From Verrucomicrobiota bacterium (GTDB lineage: Bacteria; Verrucomicrobiota; Verrucomicrobiia; JADLBR01): a stretch of DNA of 64,000 bases. Both the position numbers and the translations under genes were made by a program. Below, piece after piece: positions 24,480-33,821 of this stretch. The stretch is from contig JAKQKQ010000064.1 of assembly GCA_029560585.1 (NCBI GenBank), forward strand, positions 16,250 through 80,249, read 5' to 3'. Under the pieces are notes generated by a model. That model worked only from the letters and a program-made list of their open reading frames with translations, had not been told where the DNA came from and did no database searches. Position 1 is the stretch's first letter. Each line of letters begins with the position of its first letter.

Positions 24480-26060
24480 TTAACGCGCGGCCGGCGGCAC
24501 CACTGGGGCGTTGGTCGTCACCGGCGCCGACGATGCGTTGGTCCGCGGCCCCCCCACAGCCGACGCCAACGCCGGGATGGCATTCGTCGTCGCTGCGGCC
24601 TGCATAGTGCCAGCGGTCCCGGCAACAACGTTCGTCATCGCTGGAGCGGGCGACGGCGGCGACCAGTCGTGCACCTCGCCCGCGAATCCCCCGATCTCCC
24701 CGAGCAACTTGAGACACCGCGCCCGGAGCCCCGGCAGATCGGGCGGGCCCGGCGGATCCATCGCAGTCCCCGGAAAAATGAGGTAGGTGATGCTCAGGTC
24801 GCTCACCGGCCTCCGATAGGGATCGGCCTTCGGATCGATGGCCCGCGCGATCCTCAGCGATGCCTCCCCCGCTTTGTACGATGGCCCCGCATCCCCGATC
24901 AGCGCCGGATAGGCGCGGGTCCCCCGGACCACGACCACAAGATCCCCGATGCGGGGGGCAAAGGGCAGATCCGGATATCGCACCATGAACCCAGGGACGA
25001 CCACGAAGGGATCCACGGTCGCCACCAAAAAGCTGTACCGTTCGAGGTCCACGATCTCGCTGCGTAACTGTTCGATCGTCGCCCGCAACTGGCGGTTCCG
25101 TTCCACGCCCAGGCCACGGATCGCAAACTCGCGCTCGGCCTCGGCCAGGCGCCGTCTCCGGTCAGCAAGGAACGGGTTCGGATTGGCAGTGCGCCTCTTC
25201 CACCGATAGCTGGTGTACGGTTGAAAATTTGCGCTGACGGGATCGGCATCGCTCACGCGGTCGCCGTCGGAACCGTCGGCGACCACATCCATCTCGCCCT
25301 GCATCAACAGCGCCTTGCGACCCGTGCCGGGATCCTTCATCTCCAAGATCGTCTCGCAATCGTAAAAATTGTGGCGGGACACAAGCTGGTCGAGGCGGGC
25401 CACCTGATCGTGCAAGCACGCCACTTTCCTCTCATACAGGCCGTGAAAGAAGTCCGACACCTTTGCGGTCGCCATCAATCGCGCAAGGCCGGGCATGGCC
25501 GACGAAAGCCCCGGATTAAGACGGGCGAGCCCGGCAGCCGTATCGACTGGCGCTGGCACGTTGACCCGGACGTCCAAGGCCACCGCGTAACTGGGCTCAG
25601 AGTCTCTCTCCTTGGACGCCACCGCGCCTTGCTGCGTTTCGACCCGAGCCTCGAGCTGGATCCCGTTGAAAATCCGGGCTGTCTCCAACCGGGCGTACGG
25701 GATGTACCTCTGGGGCAATGGCGGCTCCGGCGGCGAAATGGGTGGCGAGGGCGGCCGCCTCGCGGCCACTGGCGCACCGCTCACCGCCTTCTTCGGGGGC
25801 AGAGGTGGCGCCCTCACCACCGGGATCACTCCCGTCGGAGATTCCGGCCGGCCCGTGGCATCCCGTGCCACTTCGGGAAAACTTAGGCCCGCCCGTGCAC
25901 CGATCGCTCTCCTGAGCCGCCTCGCGCCTGGGGCCAACTCAGGCGAGAACAGAAACGCGATGGCCCCCACCATCAAAATCACGACCCCGATCACCAGCCA
26001 GCCACCGCACGCCCTTCGCGGCGGTGTTCTCTGCGGGGGGAGTGACCCGACGTCACTCAT
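24480..26060 (-). CDS. Membrane-anchored GH75 chitosanase-like protein
   Basis: The protein has 526 residues from the ATG at 26060, overlapping the lpxD stop by eight bases. One membrane segment (WLVIGVVILMVGAIAFLF, residues 21-38) is followed by a Pro-rich linker and a domain resembling glycoside hydrolase family 75. The matching parts are ILEMKDPGTGRKALLMQGEM leading to MDVVADGSDGDR, then VDPFVVVPGF, GDLVVVVRGTRAYPALIGDAG, SYKAGEASLRIARAI and SITYLIFPGT. The acidic residues in the MDVVADG and GEAS motifs fit family catalytic positions. A long charged insert lies between the two halves. The last 75 residues are Ala/Thr/Pro-rich. Known GH75 enzymes cleave chitosan; here a cell-envelope polymer is also possible given the lpxD neighbour. 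Confidence 0.65.
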   Translation of the reverse strand: MSDVGSLPPQRTPPRRACGGWLVIGVVILMVGAIAFLFSPELAPGARRLRRAIGARAGLSFPEVARDATGRPESPTGVIPVVRAPPLPPKKAVSGAPVAARRPPSPPISPPEPPLPQRYIPYARLETARIFNGIQLEARVETQQGAVASKERDSEPSYAVALDVRVNVPAPVDTAAGLARLNPGLSSAMPGLARLMATAKVSDFFHGLYERKVACLHDQVARLDQLVSRHNFYDCETILEMKDPGTGRKALLMQGEMDVVADGSDGDRVSDADPVSANFQPYTSYRWKRRTANPNPFLADRRRRLAEAEREFAIRGLGVERNRQLRATIEQLRSEIVDLERYSFLVATVDPFVVVPGFMVRYPDLPFAPRIGDLVVVVRGTRAYPALIGDAGPSYKAGEASLRIARAIDPKADPYRRPVSDLSITYLIFPGTAMDPPGPPDLPGLRARCLKLLGEIGGFAGEVHDWSPPSPAPAMTNVVAGTAGTMQAAATTNAIPALASAVGGPRTNASSAPVTTNAPVVPPAAR

Positions 26061-27084
26061 CGGAGGCCGAAAGGCCGAGCCTCTCCTCAATGCGGCGAAG
26101 CCGCTTCAAAAGTTTGGGGAGGCGCCTCACCATCGCCTCCATCTTCTGCTCCTCTCGTATCGGCTGGGCGTGGTAACCGGCCACCGTCACGCGAGACGCC
26201 ACGTCTTTGCCTACGCCAGCCTGCGCCGCCACGATCGCGCCGTCGCCGATGGCCACGTGCCCCGCGATCCCAGCCTGGCCCGCCAAGATCACGCGCTGCC
26301 CAAGCCGCGAGCTGCCCGAAATGCCCACCTGCGCGGCGATCAGGGAATTCTTGCCGACCACCACGTTGTGCGCGACCTGAACCAGGTTGTCGATCTTGGC
26401 CCCTTCCTGCACCCACGTCTGACCAAATCGCGCCCGGTCGATCGTGGCGTTCGCCCCGATCTCGACCCGATCGTCGATGCGCACCGTGCCGATCTGCGGG
26501 ATCTTCTGTGCCTCTGCCGCGGAGAGATCAAATCCGAAGCCGTCCGCGCCTATGACCGCGCCACAGTGGATGATCACCCGATTCCCGATGGTGACCCGCT
26601 CGCGGATGCTGACATTGGGATAGACGACGCAATCCTCGCCAATGGCACTGTCGTGTCCGACATAGCAATTGGCGCCGATGACAGTGCGCTTGCCGATCCG
26701 TGCGCCCGGCTCGATCACCGCCCCGGGTTGGATGCTCGCACCCTCCCCGATCATCGCGCCCTCCGCAACGTGCGCCCCCGCGCAGATCCCCGGCTCGAAT
26801 CGCACCGCCCGCGGCGCAAATTCCTCGCACACGCGCGCAAACGCCAAAGACGGGTTATCCACGCGGATCAGCGCCGCCTCGGCGTTCGGGCGCACCATGT
26901 CACGCCCAATCAAGATCGCGCCCGCCCGGGAATCGCGCGCCGCGCGCGCATACAGCGGACTCGCCAAAAACGACATCTGCTCCGGCGCCGCATCCGAGAG
27001 GCCCGCCACCCCAGAGATCGGGAGTGCGGCATCCCCATCGATCACGCCACCCACCAGGGCAGCAAGCTCTCCGACCGTCTTCAC
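26053..27084 (-). CDS. lpxD: UDP-3-O-acylglucosamine N-acyltransferase
   Basis: The protein has 343 residues from the GTG at 27084, which matches the usual LpxD beginning (VKTVGELAALVGG); the open frame extends upstream only through Arg-rich sequence. The N-terminal uridine-binding domain (ISGVAGLSDAAPEQMSFLAS) precedes about ten hexapeptide coils of the left-handed beta-helix, including GYVG-like turns, VIGADGFGFD and the catalytic histidine in NLVQVAHNVVVG. The C-terminal helix (MVRRLPKLLKRLRRIEERL) trimerises and binds ACP. It adds the amide-linked acyl chain of lipid A, so the organism makes LPS. The order bamA-ompH-lpxD is the classical one. Confidence 0.95.
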   Translation of the reverse strand: MKTVGELAALVGGVIDGDAALPISGVAGLSDAAPEQMSFLASPLYARAARDSRAGAILIGRDMVRPNAEAALIRVDNPSLAFARVCEEFAPRAVRFEPGICAGAHVAEGAMIGEGASIQPGAVIEPGARIGKRTVIGANCYVGHDSAIGEDCVVYPNVSIRERVTIGNRVIIHCGAVIGADGFGFDLSAAEAQKIPQIGTVRIDDRVEIGANATIDRARFGQTWVQEGAKIDNLVQVAHNVVVGKNSLIAAQVGISGSSRLGQRVILAGQAGIAGHVAIGDGAIVAAQAGVGKDVASRVTVAGYHAQPIREEQKMEAMVRRLPKLLKRLRRIEERLGLSASDE

Positions 27085-27115
27085 GTGGGCCGTTGTGAGT
27101 CGGCCTCCGAAAACT

Positions 27116-27730
27116 TCACCGTGGCGCCGCCGGGGCCGCGGGCGCCGCCGCGGGCGCCGCCGTGCCCTTGGGTCGACCCGCATTGAGCTGGTCAATCACT
27201 GCCTGGCTGAAATCCAGTTGCTCGTTGGCATACACCAGGAGCGGCGCGGCCGCCATGGATTGGCCGGTCCGATCAAACACCAGGGTGTACCCCTGCTGCT
27301 TGGCTATCGCCTGCACCGTGTCCGTAATCTCCTTCACGACCTCGTTGCGCATCCTCAGCATCTGCTGCTGGATGTCGCCACGGCGCTGCCGGTCGAACTC
27401 CATGATCTCGCGCTCAAGGGCCAATAGTTCCTTGCCCTTCTCCTGAAGGAGCAAGTTCTTCTGCTGTTTGATGTCGGCGCTCAGCGCGGGATTGTTCGCC
27501 TCGTCACGAAGCTTCACGACCTCGTCCCGTCGCTTGGTGTAATCGTCGGTCTTGATCTTGCGGTCGTTGTTGTAGTTGTTCTGGAGGGTATTGACGGTGG
27601 CCTTGGCCTGCTCCGTCTTGTAGTATCCCTCGAAGATCTTGTTGAGATCGACGGTGCAGATCTTCATCTGTGCTTGGGCCCCGGCCACCAGGCCGAGCGT
27701 GGCGCAAAGCGCGAGTGCGGTCCTTTTCAT
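27116..27730 (-). CDS. OmpH/Skp-family periplasmic chaperone
   Basis: The 204-residue protein starts at the ATG at 27730 (MKRTALALCATLGLVAGAQA signal peptide). The mature protein begins with QMKICTVDLNKIFEGYYKTE and has two long charged helices predicted to form the Skp tentacle coiled coil, then IAKQQGYTLVFDRTGQ, which returns to the trimerisation body. The extra C-terminal Ala/Pro-rich tail (about 20 residues) is unusual. Skp-like proteins hold unfolded outer-membrane proteins for BamA, encoded immediately upstream. Confidence 0.93.
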   Translation of the reverse strand: MKRTALALCATLGLVAGAQAQMKICTVDLNKIFEGYYKTEQAKATVNTLQNNYNNDRKIKTDDYTKRRDEVVKLRDEANNPALSADIKQQKNLLLQEKGKELLALEREIMEFDRQRRGDIQQQMLRMRNEVVKEITDTVQAIAKQQGYTLVFDRTGQSMAAAPLLVYANEQLDFSQAVIDQLNAGRPKGTAAPAAAPAAPAAPR

Positions 27731-27764
27731 GGATGCTGTCCTTCCTGTGCTTCTCTCGTTGATG

Positions 27765-30149
27765 TTAGAATTGGTATCCCACGTTAAAGTGGAACTGCCC
27801 GCCCCTGTCGTTGAACTCATCCGTGATGAGCGGGAAACCGTAATCCAGCCGCAGCGGGCCGATGGGCAGGTTTAACCGGACACCGAAGCCAGCGCCCAAA
27901 GCAAAGTTGTCCATCTCGTAGTTGAACGAACCCTCGTTGGCAAAACCGCCATCGACGAAGAATGCACCCCGGATCCGCTCGATCACGGGGAACGTCACCT
28001 CCGCATTGCCATAGGCCATCGTGCCGCCACCAATGGGCACGCCATCATCGTCCTTCGGACCAACGTCGCGATAACGGAACCCTCGGATCGTGTTGGACCC
28101 GCCGACGAACAGCCGGTCGAAGATCGGCACACGATCGCTGTCGCCATAGGACTCCACGACGGCGGAGGCCAACTGGAGCGAGAAGATCAGGTCGTGCGGC
28201 AGCAGGAAGAACTTCTGGGCCTCGAAACCAAACCGATAGATGTCGGTATCGCCGAAGAACGGCCCGCCGGCCAGTTCCGCAAATACGTCCACCTTGTGTC
28301 CCTTGCGGGTGAGGAAGACACTGTCGCGCGTATCGTGCGTCAGGCCGACCTCGACCGCGCTCCGCAGCCGCGTCCCCTCTTCCTCCTTGATGACGTCGGG
28401 CGCATCGTGCTCGACATTTACGATCCCGATCTGCTCGAAGCGGTACACCACGCGGGCGCTCAGGAACTGGTTGAGCGACTTGCTCAGCCGGGTGCTGAAC
28501 CCAAAGCGGTCCTCATCGTACAGCGTGCTCAGGTAGCTCGCCGTCCGGTAGAAGGCGTCGAAGCCCAGCGCCAGGCGCTGGTTGAGGAACCAGGGCTCGA
28601 CAAACGAGATGATGTAGTCCTGCCGCTTGGCGCCAAACTGCAGCCGCACGCGGAACTTCTGCCCCGCGCCGGTGAACCCGGGCCAGTTCGCGATATCGAA
28701 ATTGCCCTGCGACAGCTCCACGAAGCCCAGGATGCTGTCGATCGTCGAAAACCCGGCGCCAAACGTGAACGAGCCCGTCCGCTGCTCCTCGACATTGACG
28801 ACCATGTTCTTTCGGCTGGGGATGGCGGTGTCCTGGGGACTGACGTCGACCTTCGAGAAATAGTTGAGGTTCTGGAGCCGGCTCTTCGAGGCGTCGGCGC
28901 GCGTGGTGCTGTAGATGTCGCCCGGCGCCAGCGCGATCTCGCGGCGTATGACCTTGTCCTTCGTCTTGTTGTTGCCCTGGATGATGATCCGCTCGACGAA
29001 CACCTGCGGGCCCTCGGAGATGGCATAGCTCAGGTCCATGCGGCCGGACTCAGCCGCGGGCATCTGTTTGGTCGCGACATGCGAATCGATGTAGCCGTCC
29101 CCGCCGTACAGGTCGCGGACCCTCTCCACGTCCTCGTCCATGGTGAGCGGCGAGAACACGTCGTTCTCCTTCATCTTGAGACGCTTTCGGATCTGCTCCT
29201 CGGTGAACAGCGTCTGGCCGCTGATCTTCATCGAGCCCACCCGGTACTGGTTGCCCTCGGCAACATGGATGACGATGTCGACCGCATCCGCGCCCTCGGC
29301 CGGACGGAACTCCACGTTCTTGACCTCGAAGTCGATGTAGCCCTCGTTCTGGTAGAAGCGGCGCAGCTTGTGCATGTCCTCCTGGAACTCCTCGTCTTTG
29401 ACGACGCCGGTCCCAAAAAGCCAGGAGAGCATGCCTCGCTTCTTGGTCTTGAAGATCGGCACGGACTGGCCCTGGCCCACGTACACCTTGGACTTGAGGA
29501 GCTTGGCGGCGGTGAACTTCTGGTTGCCCTCGAACTGGATGCTGCGCACGTGCCGCTTTTCGCCCTCGTCGATGTTGAAGGTCACGGTGGCCCGGCCCGT
29601 GCTTTCCGCCACGTCCGTGTTATAGGTGACCTTGGCGTCCTTGAAGCCGCGCTTCTGATAGAACTCCTGCAGTTTGCGCGCGTCCGCGGCTATCTGCTGC
29701 TCGTTGAGGTTCCCGCCCGCCTTCGTGGCGATCTCCTTGCGGAGGCGTTTCTCCTCCATCTTGGAAAACCCGGCCAAGATGACTTGCTTGACCATCGGCT
29801 TGGGCTGGACGATGACGACGACCTTGACGCCGTCGGTGACCGGCTCGTCATAGATCCTGAGGTTGGTGAACAGGCCGGTGGCGTACAGATTCCGGACGTC
29901 CTCTTCGACGGTTGCCTTCGAGAAAGGCTGGCCGACGGTGGTTCTCATGTTGGAGCGGATCACGCTCTCGTTGACGGCCTTGGGGCCCGCGTACTCGACC
30001 TCGATCTCCCGGACGACCGGCCCGATGGCGCGGCTGTCCGACTGCGAGGGGGGCGGTACCAACTGCTGCGCGTCGGCCGACAGGGCAGTGCAAACGACCC
30101 ACCCTGCGACCGCCGCCGTGCGGGCCGCCTTCACCCATGCGCTATGCAT
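27765..30149 (-). CDS. bamA: Outer-membrane assembly factor BamA
   Basis: The protein has 794 residues from the ATG at 30149; a signal peptide ends at ALSADAQ. Five POTRA-like repeats occupy about residues 45-420 (VREIEVEYAGPKAV, VKQVILAGFSKMEEKRL, VRSIQFEGNQKF, VGSMKISGQTLFTEEQI, VERIIIQGNNKTKDKVIRRE). The 16-stranded Omp85 barrel follows, with the VRGF/IRGF lid-lock motif in SNTIRGFRYRD and a C-terminal NVGYQF ending in the aromatic insertion signal. Length is normal. It is 35 bases after dnaB and upstream of the skp-like gene. Confidence 0.96.
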   Translation of the reverse strand: MHSAWVKAARTAAVAGWVVCTALSADAQQLVPPPSQSDSRAIGPVVREIEVEYAGPKAVNESVIRSNMRTTVGQPFSKATVEEDVRNLYATGLFTNLRIYDEPVTDGVKVVVIVQPKPMVKQVILAGFSKMEEKRLRKEIATKAGGNLNEQQIAADARKLQEFYQKRGFKDAKVTYNTDVAESTGRATVTFNIDEGEKRHVRSIQFEGNQKFTAAKLLKSKVYVGQGQSVPIFKTKKRGMLSWLFGTGVVKDEEFQEDMHKLRRFYQNEGYIDFEVKNVEFRPAEGADAVDIVIHVAEGNQYRVGSMKISGQTLFTEEQIRKRLKMKENDVFSPLTMDEDVERVRDLYGGDGYIDSHVATKQMPAAESGRMDLSYAISEGPQVFVERIIIQGNNKTKDKVIRREIALAPGDIYSTTRADASKSRLQNLNYFSKVDVSPQDTAIPSRKNMVVNVEEQRTGSFTFGAGFSTIDSILGFVELSQGNFDIANWPGFTGAGQKFRVRLQFGAKRQDYIISFVEPWFLNQRLALGFDAFYRTASYLSTLYDEDRFGFSTRLSKSLNQFLSARVVYRFEQIGIVNVEHDAPDVIKEEEGTRLRSAVEVGLTHDTRDSVFLTRKGHKVDVFAELAGGPFFGDTDIYRFGFEAQKFFLLPHDLIFSLQLASAVVESYGDSDRVPIFDRLFVGGSNTIRGFRYRDVGPKDDDGVPIGGGTMAYGNAEVTFPVIERIRGAFFVDGGFANEGSFNYEMDNFALGAGFGVRLNLPIGPLRLDYGFPLITDEFNDRGGQFHFNVGYQF

Positions 30150-30184
30150 ACGACAATCCCTTACCTTTCTGGCTTCCAAACTCC

Positions 30185-31636
30185 TCAGTCTGGCCCGGGT
30201 TCGGCATCCCTCGTCCGGGCTCGAGTCTCAAATCTGGTTAGCTGCTTAAGAAACGTCAAATCAATTTTTTGCGTCGGCCCGTTGCGGTGTTTCTGGATGT
30301 CGAGCACGGCCTCGCCGACGGGGGATGGGTCCTCTCCGGCATCCCCCTCCCGGTATAGGTCGGGCCGGAAGAGCATCCCGACCAGATCGGCGTCCTGCTC
30401 GATGGCCCCGGACTCGCGCAAGTCGGAGAGGCGGGGTTGGCCACCGCGTTCGTCGGGCTTGCGGTTGAGCTGGCAGAGGACGATCACCGGAAGCGACAGT
30501 TCCTTCGCCAGGCCCTTGATGGAGCCGGAGATCTGGGCGACCTCGGTCTGTCGGCTTTCGTAGGGCTGCGAAGTGCCCGGCTGAAGCAACTGGAGGTAAT
30601 CGATGATGATCAGGTCCAGCCCGTGCCGCCGCTGGAGCCGGCGCGCTTTTGTGCGGACCTGCTGCATCGTGATGCCGACGCTGTCGTCGATGAGGATATC
30701 GGACTTCATCAGGTCGTCGGTGACCTGGGCGAGCCGATGAAACTGCTGTTCGTTCACGAAACCCCTCCTGATGGTGGAGAGATCGATCCGGGCGCGCGAG
30801 GCCAGCAGGCGGAGCATCAGTTGCTCGGCGGTCATCTCCAGCGAGAAGATGCCGACCTTGCGGCGGGCCTCGACGGCGGCGTGCTCGGCGATGTTCAGTG
30901 CGAAGGAGGTCTTGCCGACGCCGGGCCGCGCGGCGAATACGATCATTTCCCCCGGGTTCAGTCCACCCGTCAGGTTGTCGAAGTCCTTGAATCCGGTCGG
31001 GACACCGGAGAGGGGGTCGCCCGCCTTGCGCCTCTCCACCCTCTCCTCGATGGTCTTCATCACGGGCACCGCGAGTTCGCGCGTCGACCGGGCCTCCCTC
31101 GAGATGTTGTCGGAGGAGATCTGGAAGAATGCCTCCTGCGCCATTTCGAGCACGGGCGCGGGTTCCTCCGGTGCCTCGTGCACCGCATGGACGATCTCGG
31201 CGCACGACTGCACCGCGCGGCGAAGGAGGTACTTGTTCCGGACCAGGCCGATGTAGCTGAAGATGTGCGCTGGGGTGGGAACCTCGGTGACCAGCTCGGC
31301 GATATAGCCATCGCCCCCAACGCGCTCCAGCAGGCTGCGATCCTCCAGCCACTGGCGCAACGTCAGCAGGTCCAGCTGGACACCGCGGTCGAGGATGTCC
31401 TTGATGCCGCGAAAAATGTCCTGGTTCCGGGGATCAAAAAAGGCCTCGTCGATGAGCTTCTCGCGGGCCTCGTCGGCGGCCTCGCGAGGCGATAGGAGCA
31501 TGGAGCCGAGGACCCCTTTTTCGGCCTCGAGGCTATGTGGGACGGGCCAAGTGCGAGGCATTTCAGCCCGTGCCGCGGCCCGTCGATTTGCCGCGGCCTG
31601 GCCCTTCTGCTGCCCCTTCGCTGTCGCGTCTGCCAC
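30185..31636 (-). CDS. dnaB: Replicative DNA helicase
   Basis: This 483-residue helicase has the N-terminal DnaB domain (VPHSLEAEKGVLGSMLLSP, FFDPRNQDIFRGIKDI), a linker helix and a RecA-type ATPase with Walker A ARPGVGKTSFALNIA, Walker B IIIDYLQLL, IVLCQLNRKPDERGGQPRLSDLRESGAIEQDAD and the late QKHRNGPTQKIDLTF. It unwinds DNA at the replication fork. It follows rplI, as in many bacteria (rpsF-ssb-rplI-dnaB). Confidence 0.97.
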   Translation of the reverse strand: MADATAKGQQKGQAAANRRAAARAEMPRTWPVPHSLEAEKGVLGSMLLSPREAADEAREKLIDEAFFDPRNQDIFRGIKDILDRGVQLDLLTLRQWLEDRSLLERVGGDGYIAELVTEVPTPAHIFSYIGLVRNKYLLRRAVQSCAEIVHAVHEAPEEPAPVLEMAQEAFFQISSDNISREARSTRELAVPVMKTIEERVERRKAGDPLSGVPTGFKDFDNLTGGLNPGEMIVFAARPGVGKTSFALNIAEHAAVEARRKVGIFSLEMTAEQLMLRLLASRARIDLSTIRRGFVNEQQFHRLAQVTDDLMKSDILIDDSVGITMQQVRTKARRLQRRHGLDLIIIDYLQLLQPGTSQPYESRQTEVAQISGSIKGLAKELSLPVIVLCQLNRKPDERGGQPRLSDLRESGAIEQDADLVGMLFRPDLYREGDAGEDPSPVGEAVLDIQKHRNGPTQKIDLTFLKQLTRFETRARTRDAEPGPD

Positions 31637-31669
31637 CCCGCTTCCCCCGCCAACAGAGTCCTAGCCGGG

Positions 31670-32296
31670 TCAGTGGCCCTTGGCCTTGCCACTCTTGCCG
31701 CCCTTGGCGGGCGCCTTGCCAGAATCCTTGGCCTTCTTTTCCTTCTCTTTCTCCTTGCCCTTCTCTTCGAGAGCCTCGCCCTTCCGTGGCCGCTTGGCGA
31801 CCTTGCGCCCCTTGGCCTCGTGCTCCGCCTCCTCGCCCTCGGCCCTCTTGATCTCGAGAACGACGCGCAGCGTGGCCTTGACGTCGGGATGGAGGTTGAT
31901 CTCGATCTCGTGCTCCCCGGTCGTCTTGATCGGATGGGGCAGCTTCAGCTTCTTGCGGTCGATGTGCACATTCTCCTTGGCCAGGCGATCTACGATGTCG
32001 TGGGCGGTGACCGAACCAAAGACCCTCTCCCCCTCACCGCCCGCGGCCATCTGGAAGGTGAGCGTCATCCGGTTGATGCGCGTGGCCAGGGTGTTCGCCT
32101 CGTTGAGCTCGCGGGCCTCGCGCTCGGCGCGCGCCTGCTTGAGCTTCTCGACCTGGTGCTTGAAGGCCGCGGTCGCCGGCATCGCGAGCCCCTTCGGGAT
32201 CAGGTAATTCCGCGCGTAGCCGGGGCGGACCTTCACCATGTCGGCCTCGGCCCCCAGGCCCTCCACCTTCGCTTTTAAGATTATCTCGGTATGCAT
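31670..32296 (-). CDS. rplI: 50S ribosomal protein L9 with a long charged tail
   Basis: The 208-residue protein has the L9 signature VRPGYARNYLIPKGLAMPAT, the long connecting helix (HQVEKLKQARAEREARELNEA) and the C-terminal domain (VFGSVTAHDIVDRLAKE, HIDRKKLKLPHPIKTTGEHEIEI). After the normal end near residue 150, about 57 residues of Lys/Glu/Gly-rich sequence follow (EEKGKEKEKEKKAKDSGKAP). This tail is not part of standard L9 and is probably disordered. Same operon as ssb and rpsF. Confidence 0.95.
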   Translation of the reverse strand: MHTEIILKAKVEGLGAEADMVKVRPGYARNYLIPKGLAMPATAAFKHQVEKLKQARAEREARELNEANTLATRINRMTLTFQMAAGGEGERVFGSVTAHDIVDRLAKENVHIDRKKLKLPHPIKTTGEHEIEINLHPDVKATLRVVLEIKRAEGEEAEHEAKGRKVAKRPRKGEALEEKGKEKEKEKKAKDSGKAPAKGGKSGKAKGH

Positions 32297-32330
32297 CGTC
32301 TCGTGCTCCTATTGCTTCCACTCACCCGCG

Positions 32331-32777
32331 CTAGAAGGGGATGTCGTCTTCCTCGTGGCCATGCTCCTCGGCGGGTGCTGGCGCCTGGGCGCGCGGCGCC
32401 CCCTGACCTTCGGCGGCTGGCGCCGCGCCCTTGCCCTCGCTCGCCTTGCCTCGGCCCAAGAACTGGACTCGCTCGGCGCGCACCCGCAATCGGCTGCGCT
32501 TTTGGCCGTCCTTGTCCTCCCACTGATCCAGCTGTAGGCGCCCTTCCACGAACACGGGCGATCCTTTCGAAAGGTATTGGCCGCAGGTCTCCGCCTGCCG
32601 GCCCCATGTCACCACGTCCACGTAGACGACCTCCTCGCGATCGCTGCCGTCCTGCGTGCGATAGGTCATATTGATCGCCATGCTGATGTCGGCGACCGCG
32701 GTCCCCTTGGGAGTGTACCTCACCTCGGGATCCCGCGTGAGGTTGCCCATCAGAAAGACTCTGTTGAGAGAGGCCAT
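32331..32777 (-). CDS. ssb: Single-stranded DNA-binding protein
   Basis: The 148-residue protein starts at the ATG at 32777 (MASLNRVFLMGNLTRDPEVR); the frame is open upstream but only antisense to rpsF. The OB fold contains TAVADISMAIN, EVVYVDVVTWGRQAETCGQYLSKGSPVFVEGRLQ. The flexible Ala/Pro/Gly region ends in EEDDIPF, the conserved acidic tip that recruits replication and repair partners. It is 10 bases after rpsF, the usual order. Confidence 0.96.
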   Translation of the reverse strand: MASLNRVFLMGNLTRDPEVRYTPKGTAVADISMAINMTYRTQDGSDREEVVYVDVVTWGRQAETCGQYLSKGSPVFVEGRLQLDQWEDKDGQKRSRLRVRAERVQFLGRGKASEGKGAAPAAEGQGAPRAQAPAPAEEHGHEEDDIPF

Positions 32778-32787
32778 CGTCCCATCC

Positions 32788-33126
32788 TCACTCGGCGGGT
32801 GCGGCCCCCTTGGCGCCGCCCGCAAACCGTCCGGCGGCCTTGACGTTGACGTAGAACTGGCGGAACACCTCCGTGTCAAACGCCAGCTTCGGGCGGATCT
32901 TGTCGATGGCGTCCGGCGGGGCGGAGAACTGGATGTTGACGAAAAAGCCGCTGTCCAATTTGCCGGACACGCGCTCGAAACGGTGACGGTCCATCTTCTG
33001 CACGCCGCGGACAACGCCGCCCGCCTCGCGGATCTCCGCCTCGATCCGCTCGATGATGTCGGTGACGCCCTCGTCCTTGCCGCGGGTGTCCAGTATGAAA
33101 AGTGCCTCGTATTCTTTGATCGCCAT
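32788..33126 (-). CDS. rpsF: 30S ribosomal protein S6
   Basis: The 112-residue protein starts at ATG 33126 (MAIKEYEALFILDTRG). S6 landmarks are the first strand, the helix TDIIERIEAEIREAGG, and HRFERVSGKLDSGFFVNIQF. The end is Ala/Gly-rich (FAGGAKGAAPAE) instead of the acidic tail of E. coli S6. It is between pth and ssb. Confidence 0.93.
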   Translation of the reverse strand: MAIKEYEALFILDTRGKDEGVTDIIERIEAEIREAGGVVRGVQKMDRHRFERVSGKLDSGFFVNIQFSAPPDAIDKIRPKLAFDTEVFRQFYVNVKAAGRFAGGAKGAAPAE

Positions 33127-33182
33127 GTTCTCTATCTCAGGTGCCGTGGGTGCCATTGTTCTGTAGAACGAGGGCGGCCGCG

Positions 33183-33791
33183 TCAGATGCGCCCGCCCCC
33201 CGTGTCATTCCTCCGATTAAATTCGTTCATCGCCGCAGTCAATCCCAAGGTGCAGGCCATCTCGATGGCCCGCGATCCCCGGTCGATCATGTCCTCCACC
33301 ATGGGGCTCTCCTCTGGGCGAAATCGATCCAGGACGAAGTCGGCGAGAGCGCCGTCCTGGCGGGGCGCCCCGACGCCACAGCGCATGCGCGGGTATTCGC
33401 GGGTGCCAAACCTCTCCTCGATAGACTCGAGCCCATTGTGGCCGCCCGAGCTGCCGTTCTTCCTGACGCGCAGCTGCCCGACGGGCAAGGCGACGTCGTC
33501 GAGGACCACCAGGATCTCCTCCGGATTGAACCCCCGGTCGCGGCAGAACGCCTGGAGCGCATCGCCCGAGTGGTTCATATAGGTCCGCGGCTTGAGCAGC
33601 CACACCGGGACTCGAGGTCCCTCCGCCGGACCGAAATTCGTCTCCGCGACGGCCGCCTTGCACCAGCGCTGCTCGCGCCAGAGCGCACCCCTCCTGCCGG
33701 CGACGCAGTCCAATATGGCATAGCCGATGTTGTGGCGCGTCTCATCATACTCCGCGCCAGGATTTCCAAGACCCGCCACCACACGCACCAC
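33183..33791 (-). CDS. pth: Peptidyl-tRNA hydrolase
   Basis: The 202-residue protein begins with a GTG (a second GTG follows at once). It has all Pth motifs: VVAGLGNPGAEYDETRHNIGY with catalytic His, KPRTYMNHSGDAL with Asn, VVLDDVALPVGQLRVRKNG with Asp, and SSGGHNGLESI. It recycles peptidyl-tRNAs released from ribosomes. It lies 30 bases after rplY (ctc), a common pair. Confidence 0.96.
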   Translation of the reverse strand: MVRVVAGLGNPGAEYDETRHNIGYAILDCVAGRRGALWREQRWCKAAVAETNFGPAEGPRVPVWLLKPRTYMNHSGDALQAFCRDRGFNPEEILVVLDDVALPVGQLRVRKNGSSGGHNGLESIEERFGTREYPRMRCGVGAPRQDGALADFVLDRFRPEESPMVEDMIDRGSRAIEMACTLGLTAAMNEFNRRNDTGGGRI

Positions 33792-33821
33792 CCGTCAAAT
33801 CCCTCCGTGCCCCGATTGGGA

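Noticed and set aside
28194..30563. Long open frame (789 codons) antisense to bamA and the end of dnaB
   Set aside because: The opposite strand encodes clear BamA with POTRA and barrel motifs. The antisense text is Leu/Asp/Val-rich without domains, a normal side effect of high-GC codon use.
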